Below the pieces are notes generated by a model. It was not told the origin of the DNA and did not search any database. It saw only the letters and a list, made by a program, of their open reading frames with translations. From assembly GCA_020152595.1 (NCBI GenBank), contig JAIGNY010000476.1:2213740-2277739 (forward strand): 64,000 nt of DNA. Reading direction: 5' to 3'. The translations under genes were made by a program, and so were the position numbers. How positions within the stretch are numbered: position 1 is the first letter of the stretch; each line of letters begins with the position of its first letter. Positions 22,043 through 32,639 of the stretch are shown in pieces. Origin of the DNA: Chiridota heheva. Taxonomy: Eukaryota > Echinodermata > Holothuroidea > Apodida > Chiridotidae.

Positions 22043-23255
22043 CTAGATGTAGTGAAAGATGTGGTGATGCAGAGATGAAAAAATCAGTTTTGTTTCATTA
22101 AGTTTAAGTTTATTAGCAGTCATCCATGATTGAACATCAAAAACACAATTTGTGAGTCTGGTTGGTGTATGCTGTATATCAACGATATCAGTAGGGTCAA
22201 AGTTGGGAAATATTTGAATGTCATCGGCATACATGTGGTAATTGACACCGTGCTTCCTAAGAATATCACCAAGTGGTGTGGTATAGAGAGTGAACATCAA
22301 ATGGCCAATAACTGAACCCTGTGGTAATCCAAAAGAAATGTGATTAATAGCTGATAGTGCATCAGCTATGCGAACACAGTTGGTCCTTTCGCGTAGATTA
22401 GACTTAGCCCACTCAAGATTCCTGTGATTCCAAACCTTTTTTCTAGGCGATCACAAAGAATAACATGATCAACCGTGTCGAAAGCTGCTGATAAATCAAG
22501 AAGCAGCAACATAACTTTTTTTTTGATCATCAATAGCTTTCAGGATTTCATCTTGCACTTTGAGAAGGGCCGTTTCTGTTGAGCGATTAGATTCGTATGC
22601 AGACTGCAGAGTTTCAGCTAATCCATGTTCGTTGATATGATCATTTAATTGAGCAGCCATGACCTTTTCAATTATCTTGGATTTGAATTGTAGGTTTGAG
22701 ACAGGCGGTAGTTCTTTAAATTATTCTTGTCAAGAGTGGATTTTTTCAAAATTGGGGTGACCACAGCTTCTTTAAGTGAATCCGAAATTCACCTGTGGAG
22801 AGCGAGAGATTAACAATGTTAGTCAGCTTAGGTAACATAATAGCAAGATGTTGTTTCAGAAGCCAAGTAGGGAGTTGATCCAGGGAGCACGATTTTGAAG
22901 GAGAGCGATGTATAATTGCAGCCAGATCAACAGTAGAAATTGGTTTGAAAGATTCAAACATGTGTAAAGTTTGTAGACTTTCAGCACGATGATTATTTGT
23001 CACAGATGATTGTTGATCAATGACTTCCATAATCTTGTTTACTTTGTCGCTGAAGAATCCAGAAAAATCATTTGCTAGGTTCTCTGGGGAGTCATGAACT
23101 GGTAGTGGGCGATCTTTGTTATTCAGGAGAGTTGTGATAGTTTTGAAAGCGTCCTTAGTAGTGCAATCAGAGAGCATATCAGTGTAGAACGTAGTCTTTG
23201 CTTTTACAACACAGTCTTTGACATTTTGTTTGGCGGATTTGAGGTCATCAAACAA
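22043..23255 (-). pseudogene. LINE reverse transcriptase domain, frameshifted
   Basis: A long N-terminal frame (23255-22746) holds SPSKSCSLDQLPTWLLKQ, the entry motif of L2-type RTs. After a break the plus-strand complement gives NYRPVSNLQF, then LLLDLSAAFDTVDH (the first catalytic aspartate), then GLPQGSV. A last frame (22300-22043) gives HMYADDIQIF, the catalytic YADD box, and KLKLNETKL. The motif order and spacing are intact; only the frame is broken, near 22745, 22510, 22430 and 22330. The domain copies the element RNA at the nicked target. Confidence 0.88.
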
Positions 23256-23286
23256 GATATCAGTGTTGTGTTTCCGGTATTTCCTT

Positions 23287-24246
23287 TCACAGCGTTACGT
23301 TCGCGACGAGCAGATACAATCTCTGAGTTATACCATTTAGGTTGCGTTTTGATTGGAGCGACTTAGTTTGTAATGGGGCATGTGTATCAAGAATATCATG
23401 GATGACTGAATCAAAATCAGATATTGCATCATTAACATTTAGATCTGTGTCCATGTGATTTGTTTCACTATTCTCAGTAGAGGTGAATTTACTGCATAGA
23501 TCACGGGCGAAAGCAATGCGGTCGATATCCTGATATTTCCTGAAAGTAAATGTTTTGCGAATGGTACAAGGTTTAGGTATGTTCAAAGTGCAGCAAATTA
23601 CGTGGTGATCCGATTCAAGGTTTCTATGGATAGTCACGTTAGAAATAATGTGATCATCAGCTCTAGTAATTACAGGATCCAATATATGTCCAAGAGTGTG
23701 AGTAGGTTCAGAAATATGTTGAACCAGATCCACGGCAGTGAGAGTGGATAAGACATGGCCGACATCAGATTTGTTGGGTTGATCAAAGTGAACATTAAGA
23801 TCACCAAGTTACACAAGATGTCCGGGCAGTAAGTTAACAGCATCAATGAAGTCATCAAATTCTGATAAGAAGCCAGATATGGTAAACCCATTACGAGGTG
23901 AAGGCGGTGGTCTGTATATCACAATGAACTGAAGAGTGTGTGATGTATTTGAAATCAAAGCATATTCAAAACTTGAAGTAGCAGGTAGAGAAGTGGTGAC
24001 ATGTTTCATTTTCAGTTCATTCTTATATAAAATCCCTATTCCACCATGATGATCAGTCTCAGACACTCTTGGGACATTAATAAAGGCATACCCAGGTGGA
24101 GTCAATTCACCGATTACAACGGCATCATCAGGGTGGAGCCAGGTCTCTGTGAGAAACATAATGTCAACATCATGTTCAAGTACATAATCAAGACAGTAGT
24201 GGGACTTATTGCGAATAGAATGAGAGTTCCAGTGACGTATATTCAA
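23287..24246 (-). pseudogene. LINE AP-like endonuclease domain, frameshifted
   Basis: Two frames. 24246-23809 begins NIRHWNSHSIRNKSHY and carries FLTETWL, with the catalytic glutamate, then GGIGILYKNEL and IVIYRPPPSP. 23733-23287 carries EPTHTLGHILDPVI and the SDHHVICCTL motif, with the catalytic aspartate and histidine. The GDLN step between them lies in a third frame at about 23810-23790. The domain nicks target DNA to prime reverse transcription. The split into three frames makes this copy inactive unless the indels are sequencing errors. Confidence 0.85.
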
Positions 24247-24269
24247 CTGATTAGATGCATTTGGAATTG

Positions 24270-24551
24270 TTAGGGTATTGTAGGTGCAGCTGCAGGTGAA
24301 GCAACAGCTACAGTTGAAGCTTGGATGAATTTGTTCTTGTTTCTGGTTGTAAACTTACTCCCCTTAGAACCTCTCTTAGTAGGCTTACGCTTATTTGGAA
24401 GGATATATGTATTTAGTATTTCATGCACACCATCAGGTAGCAATGAACTTGAGTGTCGAAGATTTAATAGTTCATCCCTTGTATAAGACAGCTTTTCAGT
24501 TGGGTGATTGTTAAAAGCACAGCTCAATGAGGAGAAGAAATAAATAGACAC
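24270..24551 (-). pseudogene. LINE 5' coding segment upstream of endonuclease
   Basis: A frame containing KLSYTRDELLNLRHSS and a lysine/arginine-rich linker (KRKPTKRGSKGS). The Y-T/S-R-x-E-L-L-x-L-R word directly before the endonuclease is common in L2/Rex-type LINEs of marine animals. The frame stops at CCC-TAA and resumes one base out of register as NQLNIRHWN, so a single-base indel separates it from the endonuclease. Confidence 0.75.
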
Positions 24552-24560
24552 TTCCCATTG

Positions 24561-26478
24561 TGTGATCAGTTGTATTGTTGTGGTTTCAGAGACAAGTGGC
24601 TGAAAACCAGTGATGCACGGTAGACATATATCAAGTGGGGATTATAGTTAATTACAGTTAATTGTATATATACACAAGTTCAATGTACTGTAGCCTATCC
24701 ATGTATTGTAGCTTACAGTATCTATGTAACTGTACTGTAGGATATCCAATGAAGGGAACATTCACCAATGATAAAAATATATATCCAGAAACAAATCCAA
24801 AAATACAGATTGAAACACTATATAAATTGACATGATGGTTCCTTGTTACTATATACAGCAGCAGTTAAAAGTTGAACATACACATATATCTCTAAACGGT
24901 ACAAAATAACAAACAGGACGAGACACTCAGAGAGGCTGCCTGCAGGTATCAGGAGCACTAGATCAACATTGTAAAAATAGCATGAACATACCTAAAAAGA
25001 CTTAAACTTAATGGGCACCTACATTTTAAACCTCAATGGCTGTTGTAAATTGGTTAAAATAAGAAATTATTTCACTGGTGCTTCTCCGCGATGGTTCACT
25101 GTACAAAGCGTTGAAGTGTCTGTACCTAATTAATTGAAAACACTGCGAACGTCCAAGCGTCAAAAGAATACGCGAACGAACACCACTAAAACAAACAACT
25201 AGCATGCATACCAATAATAACAAAGCTTGGATGTTGAAAGTATGAACGAGATCTGACAACAATACGTAACATATACCACATGGCGAATGTAAACGAGAAT
25301 AGTAACCATATCGGTCACCGTTGTTCATGTACACAGGCAGGATTTGAGAGGAAAATTGAAAGGAAGGCCAACACCCCCCCAACCCCTACACACACTGTTC
25401 CCTGTTACCTTTTGTAAGATTATTTTTTGCATTTTTGTTGTGATTTTGTCCCCCCAAACTTTGATTTTGCCCCACTTTCGATAGGAAAATTCTGCCCACT
25501 TTTCATGTTGGTATGCGTCACAAGGTTAAATTGGTCCAGGGTAAGGAGTATGGCAATTACTGAGCCAAAATATATGAATTTTGTTTGAACGAAATATTTT
25601 CTTACAGGTCTGCAATTTAATTGGCAAAACAGTTATCGTCTTAATTTCGTTCTTTTAAATAAATGAAACCCCTCCCACCCAGTAAATAAAATTTATGAGC
25701 CCAAGTGGTATTTATTTTGAAAAGGCACTTTTGTAATATTTGTTTAAAGGTATATGCAAATTCCGCCACAAATTCTTGCACCTTTGACAGTAATTGAGGT
25801 GAAATTTTTATTTTCATAGGGGCACTTTATTCATTTTTTAAGTGGGACTCCGTTCCCCTGCCCTTCCCGTTCCTACACATATGTATTAAGCATCACGACA
25901 TGGACATAATATTTTTAAAAACAAATATGCAATAACTGCCTGAAGAACAATTTTTGACTTAAAGCTAGACTTTCTTTTATTTGAATAGGCCTAAATTCTT
26001 TTCCCAAAAATATCTTTTTTACCATTTTTCCACTTTTCTTTATTTCACTTAAATGATATTTTATTGCATATCAAACATGCTCCTCCATCGTAATATGTGA
26101 TATAATCTTTTTCTCGCACTGGTGACTTGTTGTCTCTCGCAGAAGATTGTAAGTGCAAATATTTGAAAACTAACACTCGCCAGCATAATTTGGACTGAGC
26201 TGTGTGCGTTACTTTTATACACCTGTTGCGAGTCAGACGGACAAAGTTGTCAAGGTAAACCATTAGCTCCGAAAATCATTCAACTTCATTCCTTTTTGTT
26301 GTATATGACTAATAATAGGAGATAAAAATGTATTTAGTAAAACAGTAAGTTTACAATATAATTGTCATCAAATTGGTAGCTCGTCAGTACTATTCTTAAC
26401 GGTTTTGCCATCATAATTTGTAAAAGTGTTGAACATATGATAGGTCAAAATGAAAATCTCAATGGAAGTTTGTGTTGA
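24561..26478. other. Gene-free stretch
   Basis: Contains short self-similar patches at about 24680-24750 (variants of ctgtag and tacagtatctatg) and T/C-rich sequence at 25370-25500. No gene, RNA or transposon ends are recognised. The frame at 25026-25382 (minus) has no family resemblance. Confidence 0.35.
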
Positions 26479-26519
26479 GTCGTCTCACTCAGTATGTAGG
26501 GCATACTGAGTGAGATGAC
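26479..26519. repeat. Short strong hairpin, 18-bp stem, 5-nt loop
   Basis: gtcgtctcactcagtatg (26479-26496) is followed by a five-base loop and catactgagtgagatgac (26502-26519), which pairs at 17 of 18 positions. No U-tract follows on either strand and no gene is adjacent, so a terminator or RNA role is unsupported. A further diverged copy of the arm (ctactgagtgaggt) follows at about 26527-26540. Confidence 0.75.
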
Positions 26520-27719
26520 ACCTGTGCTACTGAGTGAGGTGTTTATCTCACTAATTTTAGGGCGGCCATGATGAAGTGATGCCGACACACACAAACAAAA
26601 AAGGCCTAACGAGTAACGTTGAGACCTTAGGCCTAACGTTAGTAACGTTCAGTTAACATCAAATCCAAAGAAAGTAGCCTAACGTTAACGTTAGGCCTAA
26701 CGTTAGTCCACTTCCCTACTGTACAACGGTAAGCAAAATTTTACATACCTCTAAATTTTTCCCTCTTCGTAGTAATGATTTACAAGTATGCCTAGTACTG
26801 TAGAATTTCAACCGAACACTGTAATGCTTAAACTCGCTTCAACTTCAAGTTCAAGCTTGTGTTCTGTCACTGTCACAGGCTGTACCGTATGTGTGTCAGA
26901 TCGTAGAACTAGCTAATACCGGCAGCATGTCTGATCTGCGCTGTACTGTACTGACGCAATGCCAGCACATGGATTTCTGGAGTTCCAAATAAGTTCATAA
27001 GTCTTTGAAAATATTATATTTATTTATTCAACATAAAATACAAAATCATTTGATGAGGTAATTACAAGATCTAAAAATATTATATTTGGTGTAAATAAAA
27101 TAATTCATTATATTCAATTAGTAGAAAATGATATATATCATTTAATTATTCAGAATATTTATTATATTTTCTATAAGATAAACAATTTAGCGTGTAACGA
27201 TGACATACACAAACGAGTGGAAAAGTGGAGTTGCGCAATGACGTTTTTTCTTAGTGACGTCGTTTAAATTCGCGGAAGCGTGCGCACACACTGACAGGAA
27301 GTCATCATCATTATCTTCCTCTACTGTGCGGAAACCTCCACTGGAGTATAAAACGCAACGTATGGGTGGCCATAGCCGCCCAAATTAATTGAACAACATA
27401 ATGAACTTTGGAACAAAAAATAAAATTGATAGAATAACAAAATCAACTTTGAAAAGGAAAAAAACATCAGTTACAAGGAAAAATGTAACAAAGTTGGAAC
27501 AATTGAAAATCAAAAACATGAATTATTAGAACTTTAACAAATGGAGAAAAAAAATGTAGTAACTTGAAAAATTAATTTCTTAACATTTAAGAACCAACAA
27601 TATATAAGTTCTTTATATGAAACATTCAAACAACAAAGTTTACAATATTTGAAAACTCAACTTCCTTTCAAGTACAACCATCATCAACTTGGTCACGTTG
27701 ACCGGTCACAAAGAGTTGT
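26520..27719. other. Gene-free stretch; palindromic taacgtta words, then A-rich sequence
   Basis: At 26605-26712 the palindromic words taggcctaacgttag and taacgttaacgtta recur several times. At 27240-27265 two tgacgt words lie upstream of gagtataaaac (27345), which looks like a TATA box, but no gene start follows. 27380-27700 is unusually A-rich and short on G and C, resembling the degraded consensus at the window's right end. Confidence 0.35.
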
Positions 27720-28070
27720 ATAATGGTAAAGTGTATCTCCCTGAAAGCAGGTAATAAATGGTGTTCCTCAGGGTTCTGTGTTGGGTCCGCTTCTTACTTA
27801 ATCTTCATTAATGATATTTATGTTTCCCTTGGTTCCAGGATTTGTAAATTTGCTGATGACATTAACAGACTAAGCTGTACAGGATTGTTCAATGATGCTA
27901 CAGTGATTCTTTACTGTTGCAAACTGATATGGATAAGTTAGTTTCTTGGTCCTAAACGTGTCAGATGTCATTCAATGATGATGAATGCAAAGTTATTCAT
28001 TTTGTTCAGAGAAATTTGGCTTTTGATTACTGCATGAATGGTTTAAATCTTGGTTGTGTTTAATAAGAAA
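27720..28070 (+). mobile_element. LINE reverse transcriptase fragment
   Basis: Plus-strand RT core split over frames. INGVPQGSVLGPLL (about 27752-27795) runs into LIFINDIYVSLGSRICKFAD (to about 27860), containing the F-A-D-D catalytic box. After frameshifts come LVSWS and MSFNDDECKVIHF (to about 28000) and DYCMNGLNLGC (to about 28060). The words are typical of Jockey/CR1/RTE-type RTs: V-P-Q-G-S-V-L-G-P, I-N-D-I, F-A-D-D, W-x-M-x-F-N-x-x-K-C-x-V-x-H-F. Both ends are missing. It is a dead fragment. Confidence 0.8.
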
Positions 28071-28799
28071 GGGATGTCAATACTAGCAATCTGAAGCCTT
28101 TAGGCCATGGACTAGATGCACCCAACGCGCACCCCTACCCTCTCTTCTTCCACAACTCTCCGAACCAATATTTTTCCAAAGCCTTACTGAACACGTTTTC
28201 AACTGGTAACAGTAAAAATATTGGTCTGCACTATTCAAAATGGCGGAAAAAGACAAAATGGCCGCCAACTTAAGAAAAGAGCTATAGGCTAAATAATAAT
28301 TCAAATTAATTTAGGTCACTATGATGCTACAATTAAATTACTTTTTGGAATATTTTTTGTCATTTAAGATGGCGGAGAAAAAAAAATGGCTGACAAAATA
28401 TTATATTTCAAGGGTCATTCCATGTCAATTCAACAAGGCCATGACACCCACCATCTTAGGTTTCCTTTAAACTTGGCCCTTGTGTTGGAAATTATGTATA
28501 TAAAACATCCCCAAAATTTTAGCTTTATACCTTTATACCTTTTACTGTATCTATGATATGGCCATTCAAAGCTATTTTGGGCCTATTTTGGGCCTATTTT
28601 CTTGGAAATGGCTGCCATTTTGAACTTCGACATCGATCACAAATATGCAGGCTACACAATATTTTGCTTATGAGTTCTATGGATCTTAAAGTTAGTACCA
28701 GGCTGTTCTTTGAGATGTAGAATTCAAAAATGGCACTTAAAATTCTCCCAGCGTTACATTAATATTGATATTTTCATTTAATCTCAATTTTATTAATTT
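28071..28799. other. Gene-free stretch
   Basis: Several atggcgg/atggccgcc words (28240-28400, 28605-28620) occur, common in interspersed repeats of marine invertebrates, but no ends could be defined. No gene is recognised. Confidence 0.35.
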
Positions 28800-29930
28800 T
28801 CAGGTCTCCCATGGTTCCGCAAGGGACATTCTCTGACTCATCACACACCTGACATACCAGAGAATGGGCCCAGCAGACCCCTGGGGATCCGCTGGGGCCA
28901 TTCTCCTGCTCATCACACATCTATCGTACCAGAAAATGGGCCACGCGCACACCCCTGGATCTATCAGGGATATCTTGGGCCGCTTTTCTATCTCGTTGCA
29001 TACGTAACATACCAGGAAATGGGCCACCAGCAAACTCCAGGGGTCTCCAAGGGATCCGATGGGGGAATTCTCTGGCTCGTCATACACCTATCGTACCCGA
29101 AAATCAGCAATCTGCATACTCTTGGGTCTCCCTGGGATCCCTTGGGCCCGTCTTCTATCTCGTCGCATACGTATTATACCAGGGAATGGGCCACCAGCAA
29201 ACTCGTGGTGTCTCCCAGGGATCCATGTGTCCATTTTCTGGCTAGTCCTGCACATTACATACCAAATAATGGGCCAGGCAGACCCCTAGGGTTGTCACAG
29301 GGATCCGTTAGGGCCATTCCAGCTCTGGCTCGTCACGCACCTAACTCTCCAGACAATGGGCCACCAGACAATGGGCCACTGCCCTGGAGTCTCCCAAGGC
29401 TCCTTTGGGCACGTTTTCTGTCTCGTCACACACACACACACACACAGCATACCAGAGTACATGGAGTATTGACCACCAGCAAGCCCCTTGGGTCTTCCAT
29501 GTATCCGCTGGGACCAGCGGAGACATGGGAGACCCTAGATGTGTGCAGGTGGCCCATTCTCTAGTACATAATGAGTGCGATGAACCAGAGAAAGGACCCA
29601 ACGGATCCCCGAGAGACCCTAGGGGTGTGCAGGTGGCCCATTTTTGGTTCGTAAGGTGTGTGACGAGCTAAATAATGACCCCAGTTGATCCTTGGGAGAC
29701 CCCAGGGGTTTGATGGTGGCCAATACTCTGGTATGTTATGTGGATAATGAGACAGATAATGGACCCAAGGGATTCCTGGGAGATCCAGAGGTATGCAGGT
29801 TGCTTAGTTCTAGTACGATACGTGTGTAACGAGCCAGATGATGGCCTTAGCGGAACCCTGTGAGATCCGAAGGGTCTGCTGGACCCAAACTCAGGTACGT
29901 TAGGTATGTGACGAGACAAACGTTAACATA
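28800..29930. repeat. Head-to-head tandem array, unit about 75-85 bp
   Basis: From 28800 to about 29495 units read in one direction, with blocks ctcgtcacacac, ataccagagaatgggcc, agcaaacccc, gggtctcccagggatcc and tgggcc. From about 29500 to 29930 the same blocks appear as their reverse complements (ggtgtgcaggtggcccatt, gagaccctaggg). The array is therefore an imperfect inverted repeat with its axis near 29500. A (CA) run lies at 29428-29446. The long frames on both strands (for example 29019-29564) come from the repeat period; I see no real protein. Confidence 0.82.
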
Positions 29931-29967
29931 TAGGCCAGTGTATCAGTTATAGTTCAAAAAAAGTCAT

Positions 29968-30674
29968 GAAAACCTGTTTTACTATACATATTCTTTCGGA
30001 GGTATTATTAGGAAGGTTTGACACTAAAAATCGCGGTATCTGAGAGATCAAGAAACGTCACACGGAGTGGGACAACCATTGTTAACTGGTTAACAGTACC
30101 TCCGAAACAATGAGTATAGTGAAACACGTTTTCAAGACTTCTGTTTTGCACAATATATATTATGTAATATTTGTCATCTTTGTTTTGTGTATGGGCAGTG
30201 CCGCTACTTGTGTGGCGTTTCCGATCTCTCAGATACCTTAAATTTTAGTATCAATCCTTGTTAAACAGTACTTCCGAAAGAATGACTATAGTGAAACAGG
30301 TTTTTTAATAAAGAAAATTTGCACAATTTAACTTGCATTCTTTGCAATATTTGTTTTGTACAGGGAGATAGGCCCCACCTGTGTGATTTCTAATGTCAAC
30401 TTATGTTAAACAGTACCTACATAAGAATGAGTATATCGACTATTTTTTGCACAAATTATACTACAATTTTCTTCGTCATCTTTGTCACCTGTGTGGCGTT
30501 ATTCGATTTCTCAGATACCGCAAAATTTAGTGCCAACCTTTGTTAAACAGTACCTCCTAAAGAATGAATAAAGGGAAACACGTTTTTAATCTTTTTGGTT
30601 TTGCACAATATAAATTGTAATATTTTTCATCTCTTGTGTGGCGTTTTCGATCTCTCAGATACCTCAGTTGTAAA
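29968..30674. repeat. 168-bp satellite, left block with an inverted junction
   Basis: Units carry the ordered words taaacagtacctccgaaaga, atgagtatagtgaaac, ttttgcacaatttaaattgc, tctttgttttgtgcag, gtgtggcgtttc, gatctctcagatacc and ttttagtgtcaa. Positions 29968-30065 are in reverse complement relative to the rest, with the switch at a palindrome, gttaactggttaac (30081-30094). The block stops at 30661-30670 (acctcagttg), where the foldback element begins, and resumes in the same orientation and nearly the same register at 42871. Confidence 0.85.
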
Positions 30675-30680
30675 AGGTAG

Positions 30681-30780
30681 CTATACAGGTAGTGACCAAT
30701 CAGAAGCCAGCATTGGTATCACGTGATAGCTCATTTGCATATACTTAATGCTGGCTTCTGATTGGTCACTACCTGTATAG
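30681..30780. repeat. Terminal hairpin of the left foldback arm
   Basis: A perfect 34-bp inverted repeat (30681-30714 against 30747-30780; tips ctatacaggtagtgacc and ggtcactacctgtatag) with a 32-nt loop that itself contains the palindrome atcacgtgat. It sits at the outermost tip of the arm. The same hairpin in opposite orientation closes the right arm at 42755-42854. Confidence 0.95.
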
Positions 30781-31440
30781 TGACCTCTAAAAACATTTCT
30801 TCTGGGTTATCGGATTGCGTCACAAGATATTCTCAATTGTTCCACAAAGTCCTTTTAATGAATTGTATAGCTTTTCCTGAATGGGTGTGTCAGGTGGGGG
30901 ATCTCATGGTACTCATTGTCGCCCATTTCACAACAATACACCCTGGTAGTCTGTTGATTAAAAGCTTAGATTTGTCAAAGATTTTAAACTGTACAAATAA
31001 TATAAATAAATCGCCATATCACAATTATCGATAATATCGGGATAATATCGTCACAATTTACCGAGTCACGTCATTCGAGAAGACATTGTTTACTTTTCAT
31101 GTTTGAAACCATGGAGCCTACTATTTGGGAATAGTATCTCCATGTGGAGACCAACGTTTTGAAAATAGGTAAGATTCGAGCGGCGATATCTTTTAAACGG
31201 TGTAATTTAAGCTGCGATATCTTTTAAACGTGTACGATTTGAGAACGAAATTTTATTTCCAAATCCCATTCACTTTGCACAGGGAGCAAAATTTGAGCAA
31301 CGATATTTTGAAAACGTGAATAGGTTGAGAAGACATTTTTTTCTGACACTCCTCATTTGAGAAACAATTTTTCTGAAACACTCATTTGGGAAACAATTTT
31401 TTCTGAAAGACTGTAATTTGAGGCAGTTTTTTGCTCAACT
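30781..31440. repeat. Left arm, outer domain
   Basis: Non-coding arm sequence paired with 41085-41735 in inverse. It includes atatcttttaaacg words repeated at about 31180-31230 and repeated gaaacaattttt..ctgaaa units at 31355-31415. The apparent frame at 30762-31034 has a matching frame in the other arm (41472-41735, minus) with similar residues (SSGLSDCVTRYSQLF). That follows from the arms being copies and does not by itself show coding. Confidence 0.75.
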
Positions 31441-31454
31441 GTTTTTTATTTGGG

Positions 31455-31740
31455 AGGACAAAGCTGTCGTCTAACGGGGGAATAACAGGACAGAACTGGA
31501 CTTTAATGCAAAATACGGGGTCTATGGGGGGCTAAATTGTTGGAATAATTGGACAAAACTACGTTTTAAACGGAAAAAATGGCGTCAACGGGGAATGACA
31601 AGACAGAACTGGACTTTAATGCAAAATACGGGGGGTCTATGGGGGCTAAATTGTGGGAATAATCAGACAAAACTACGTTTTAAACGGAAAAAATGGCGTC
31701 AACGGGGAATGACAGGACAGAACTGCGCTTTAAAAGGAGG
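31455..31740. repeat. 117-126-bp tandem module, left arm
   Basis: Two and a half units with acagaactggactttaatgc, ctaaattgt, gacaaaactacgtttta and aaaatggcgtcaacgggg. The right arm carries three to four units in inverse at 40650-41045, and one stray unit lies in the centre at about 38018-38072. Confidence 0.85.
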
Positions 31741-31817
31741 TGGGACTTGATTCCAAACCACGCCCCTAAACTTTTCCTCAAACATTACATTTGAGCATGC
31801 ACTTTTGAAAATCCAGT

Positions 31818-32096
31818 GAAGAAGAAGAAGAAGAAGAAGAAGAAGAAGAAGAAGAAGAAGAAGAAGAAGAAGAAGAAGAAGAAGAAGAAGAAGAAGAAGA
31901 AGAAGAAGAAGAAGAAGAAGAAGAAGAAGAAGAAGAAGAAGAAGAAGAAGAAGAAGAAGAAGAAGAAGAAGAAGAAGAAGAAGAAGAAGAAGAAGAAGAA
32001 GAAGAAGAAGAAGAAGAAGAAGAAGAAGAAGAAGAAGAAGAAGAAGAAGAAGAAGAAGAAGAAGAAGAAGAAGAAGAAGAAGAAGAAGAAGAAGAA
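31818..32096. repeat. Pure (GAA)93 triplet tract
   Basis: An uninterrupted 279-bp run of GAA, followed by imperfect GAA/CAAGAA repeats to about 32187. The right arm has only about 14 CTT triplets at the same place (40530-40570), so the tract expanded in the left arm after the arms were formed. The poly-lysine and poly-phenylalanine frames it generates are not genes. Long GAA/TTC runs can adopt triplex DNA. Confidence 0.97.
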
Positions 32097-32187
32097 AGAA
32101 AAAAGAGTTAAAAAGAAGAAGAAGAACAAGAACAAGAACAAGAAGAAGAACAAGAACAAGAACAAGAATAAGAAAAAAAAAAAAAAA

Positions 32188-32262
32188 GAAGGAGCAAGAG
32201 GAGGAGCAAGAGGAGGAGCAAGAGGAGGAGCAAGGGGAGGAGGAGCAAGAGGAGGAGGAGAC
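32188..32262. repeat. 12-bp minisatellite (ggagcaagagga)
   Basis: About six units next to the GAA tract. The right arm holds the inverse (ctcctcctcctgctc-like) at 40475-40530, in a more diverged form. Confidence 0.85.
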
Positions 32263-32639
32263 GAAGAATCAGGGCGTCAAATTTGAGAAGGTATTTTTTC
32301 GTTTTGATGTGTACTTCAGTTTTTGAAATTCCTTGAGCCTTTTTTTTTCTCAACCATCCACTTTGAAAGGATAATTTGAAGAAAAAAAAGTGGTAAAAAA
32401 CGAGGGAAATGGGTTTGCGCTGTGCCAAAGCACTACTTTGCCCGAGTTATATTGCCCTATGCGAGGTTGACAAAAATAGATTAATTGACCAATCGGATGG
32501 ATTTAAAATAACAAAAATCTGTTACGTATGTAATGGACCAATACCATTATTTAATATTCGTCTCTCATGCTTTATCCCATGGTAGCAGACATCAAGGACA
32601 TTTAGGCAATAGATCTATATTGATCCAATAAACAAACAT

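Larger units (their letters stand above)
21226..24560 (-). mobile_element. L2-like LINE, near full length, broken by frameshifts
   Basis: Minus-strand non-LTR retrotransposon. In order it contains a short upstream segment (YTRDELLNLR), an AP-type endonuclease, a reverse transcriptase with DLSAAFDTVDH, GLPQGSV and YADD motifs, and a C-terminal segment. It then has a 3' untranslated region with the ggtaaaagcgcaatagcaaa-type sequence of L2-related elements and an (ATT) microsatellite tail at 21226-21262. Length is about 3.3 kb against roughly 3-5 kb for the group, so only the far 5' end may be missing. At least five frameshifts or stops interrupt it, several beside homopolymers such as the run of T at 22507-22517. 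Target duplications were not found. Confidence 0.88.

Noticed and set aside
27345..27356. TATA-like gagtataaaac with upstream tgacgt words as a promoter
   Set aside because: No coding start, exon or transcript signal follows; only an A-rich patch and an RT fragment lie downstream.
29019..29601. A 181-codon frame and overlapping frames on the other strand
   Set aside because: They run through tandem units and are not conserved between units.
31785..32286. Poly-lysine and poly-phenylalanine open frames
   Set aside because: Pure translation of a GAA triplet tract.
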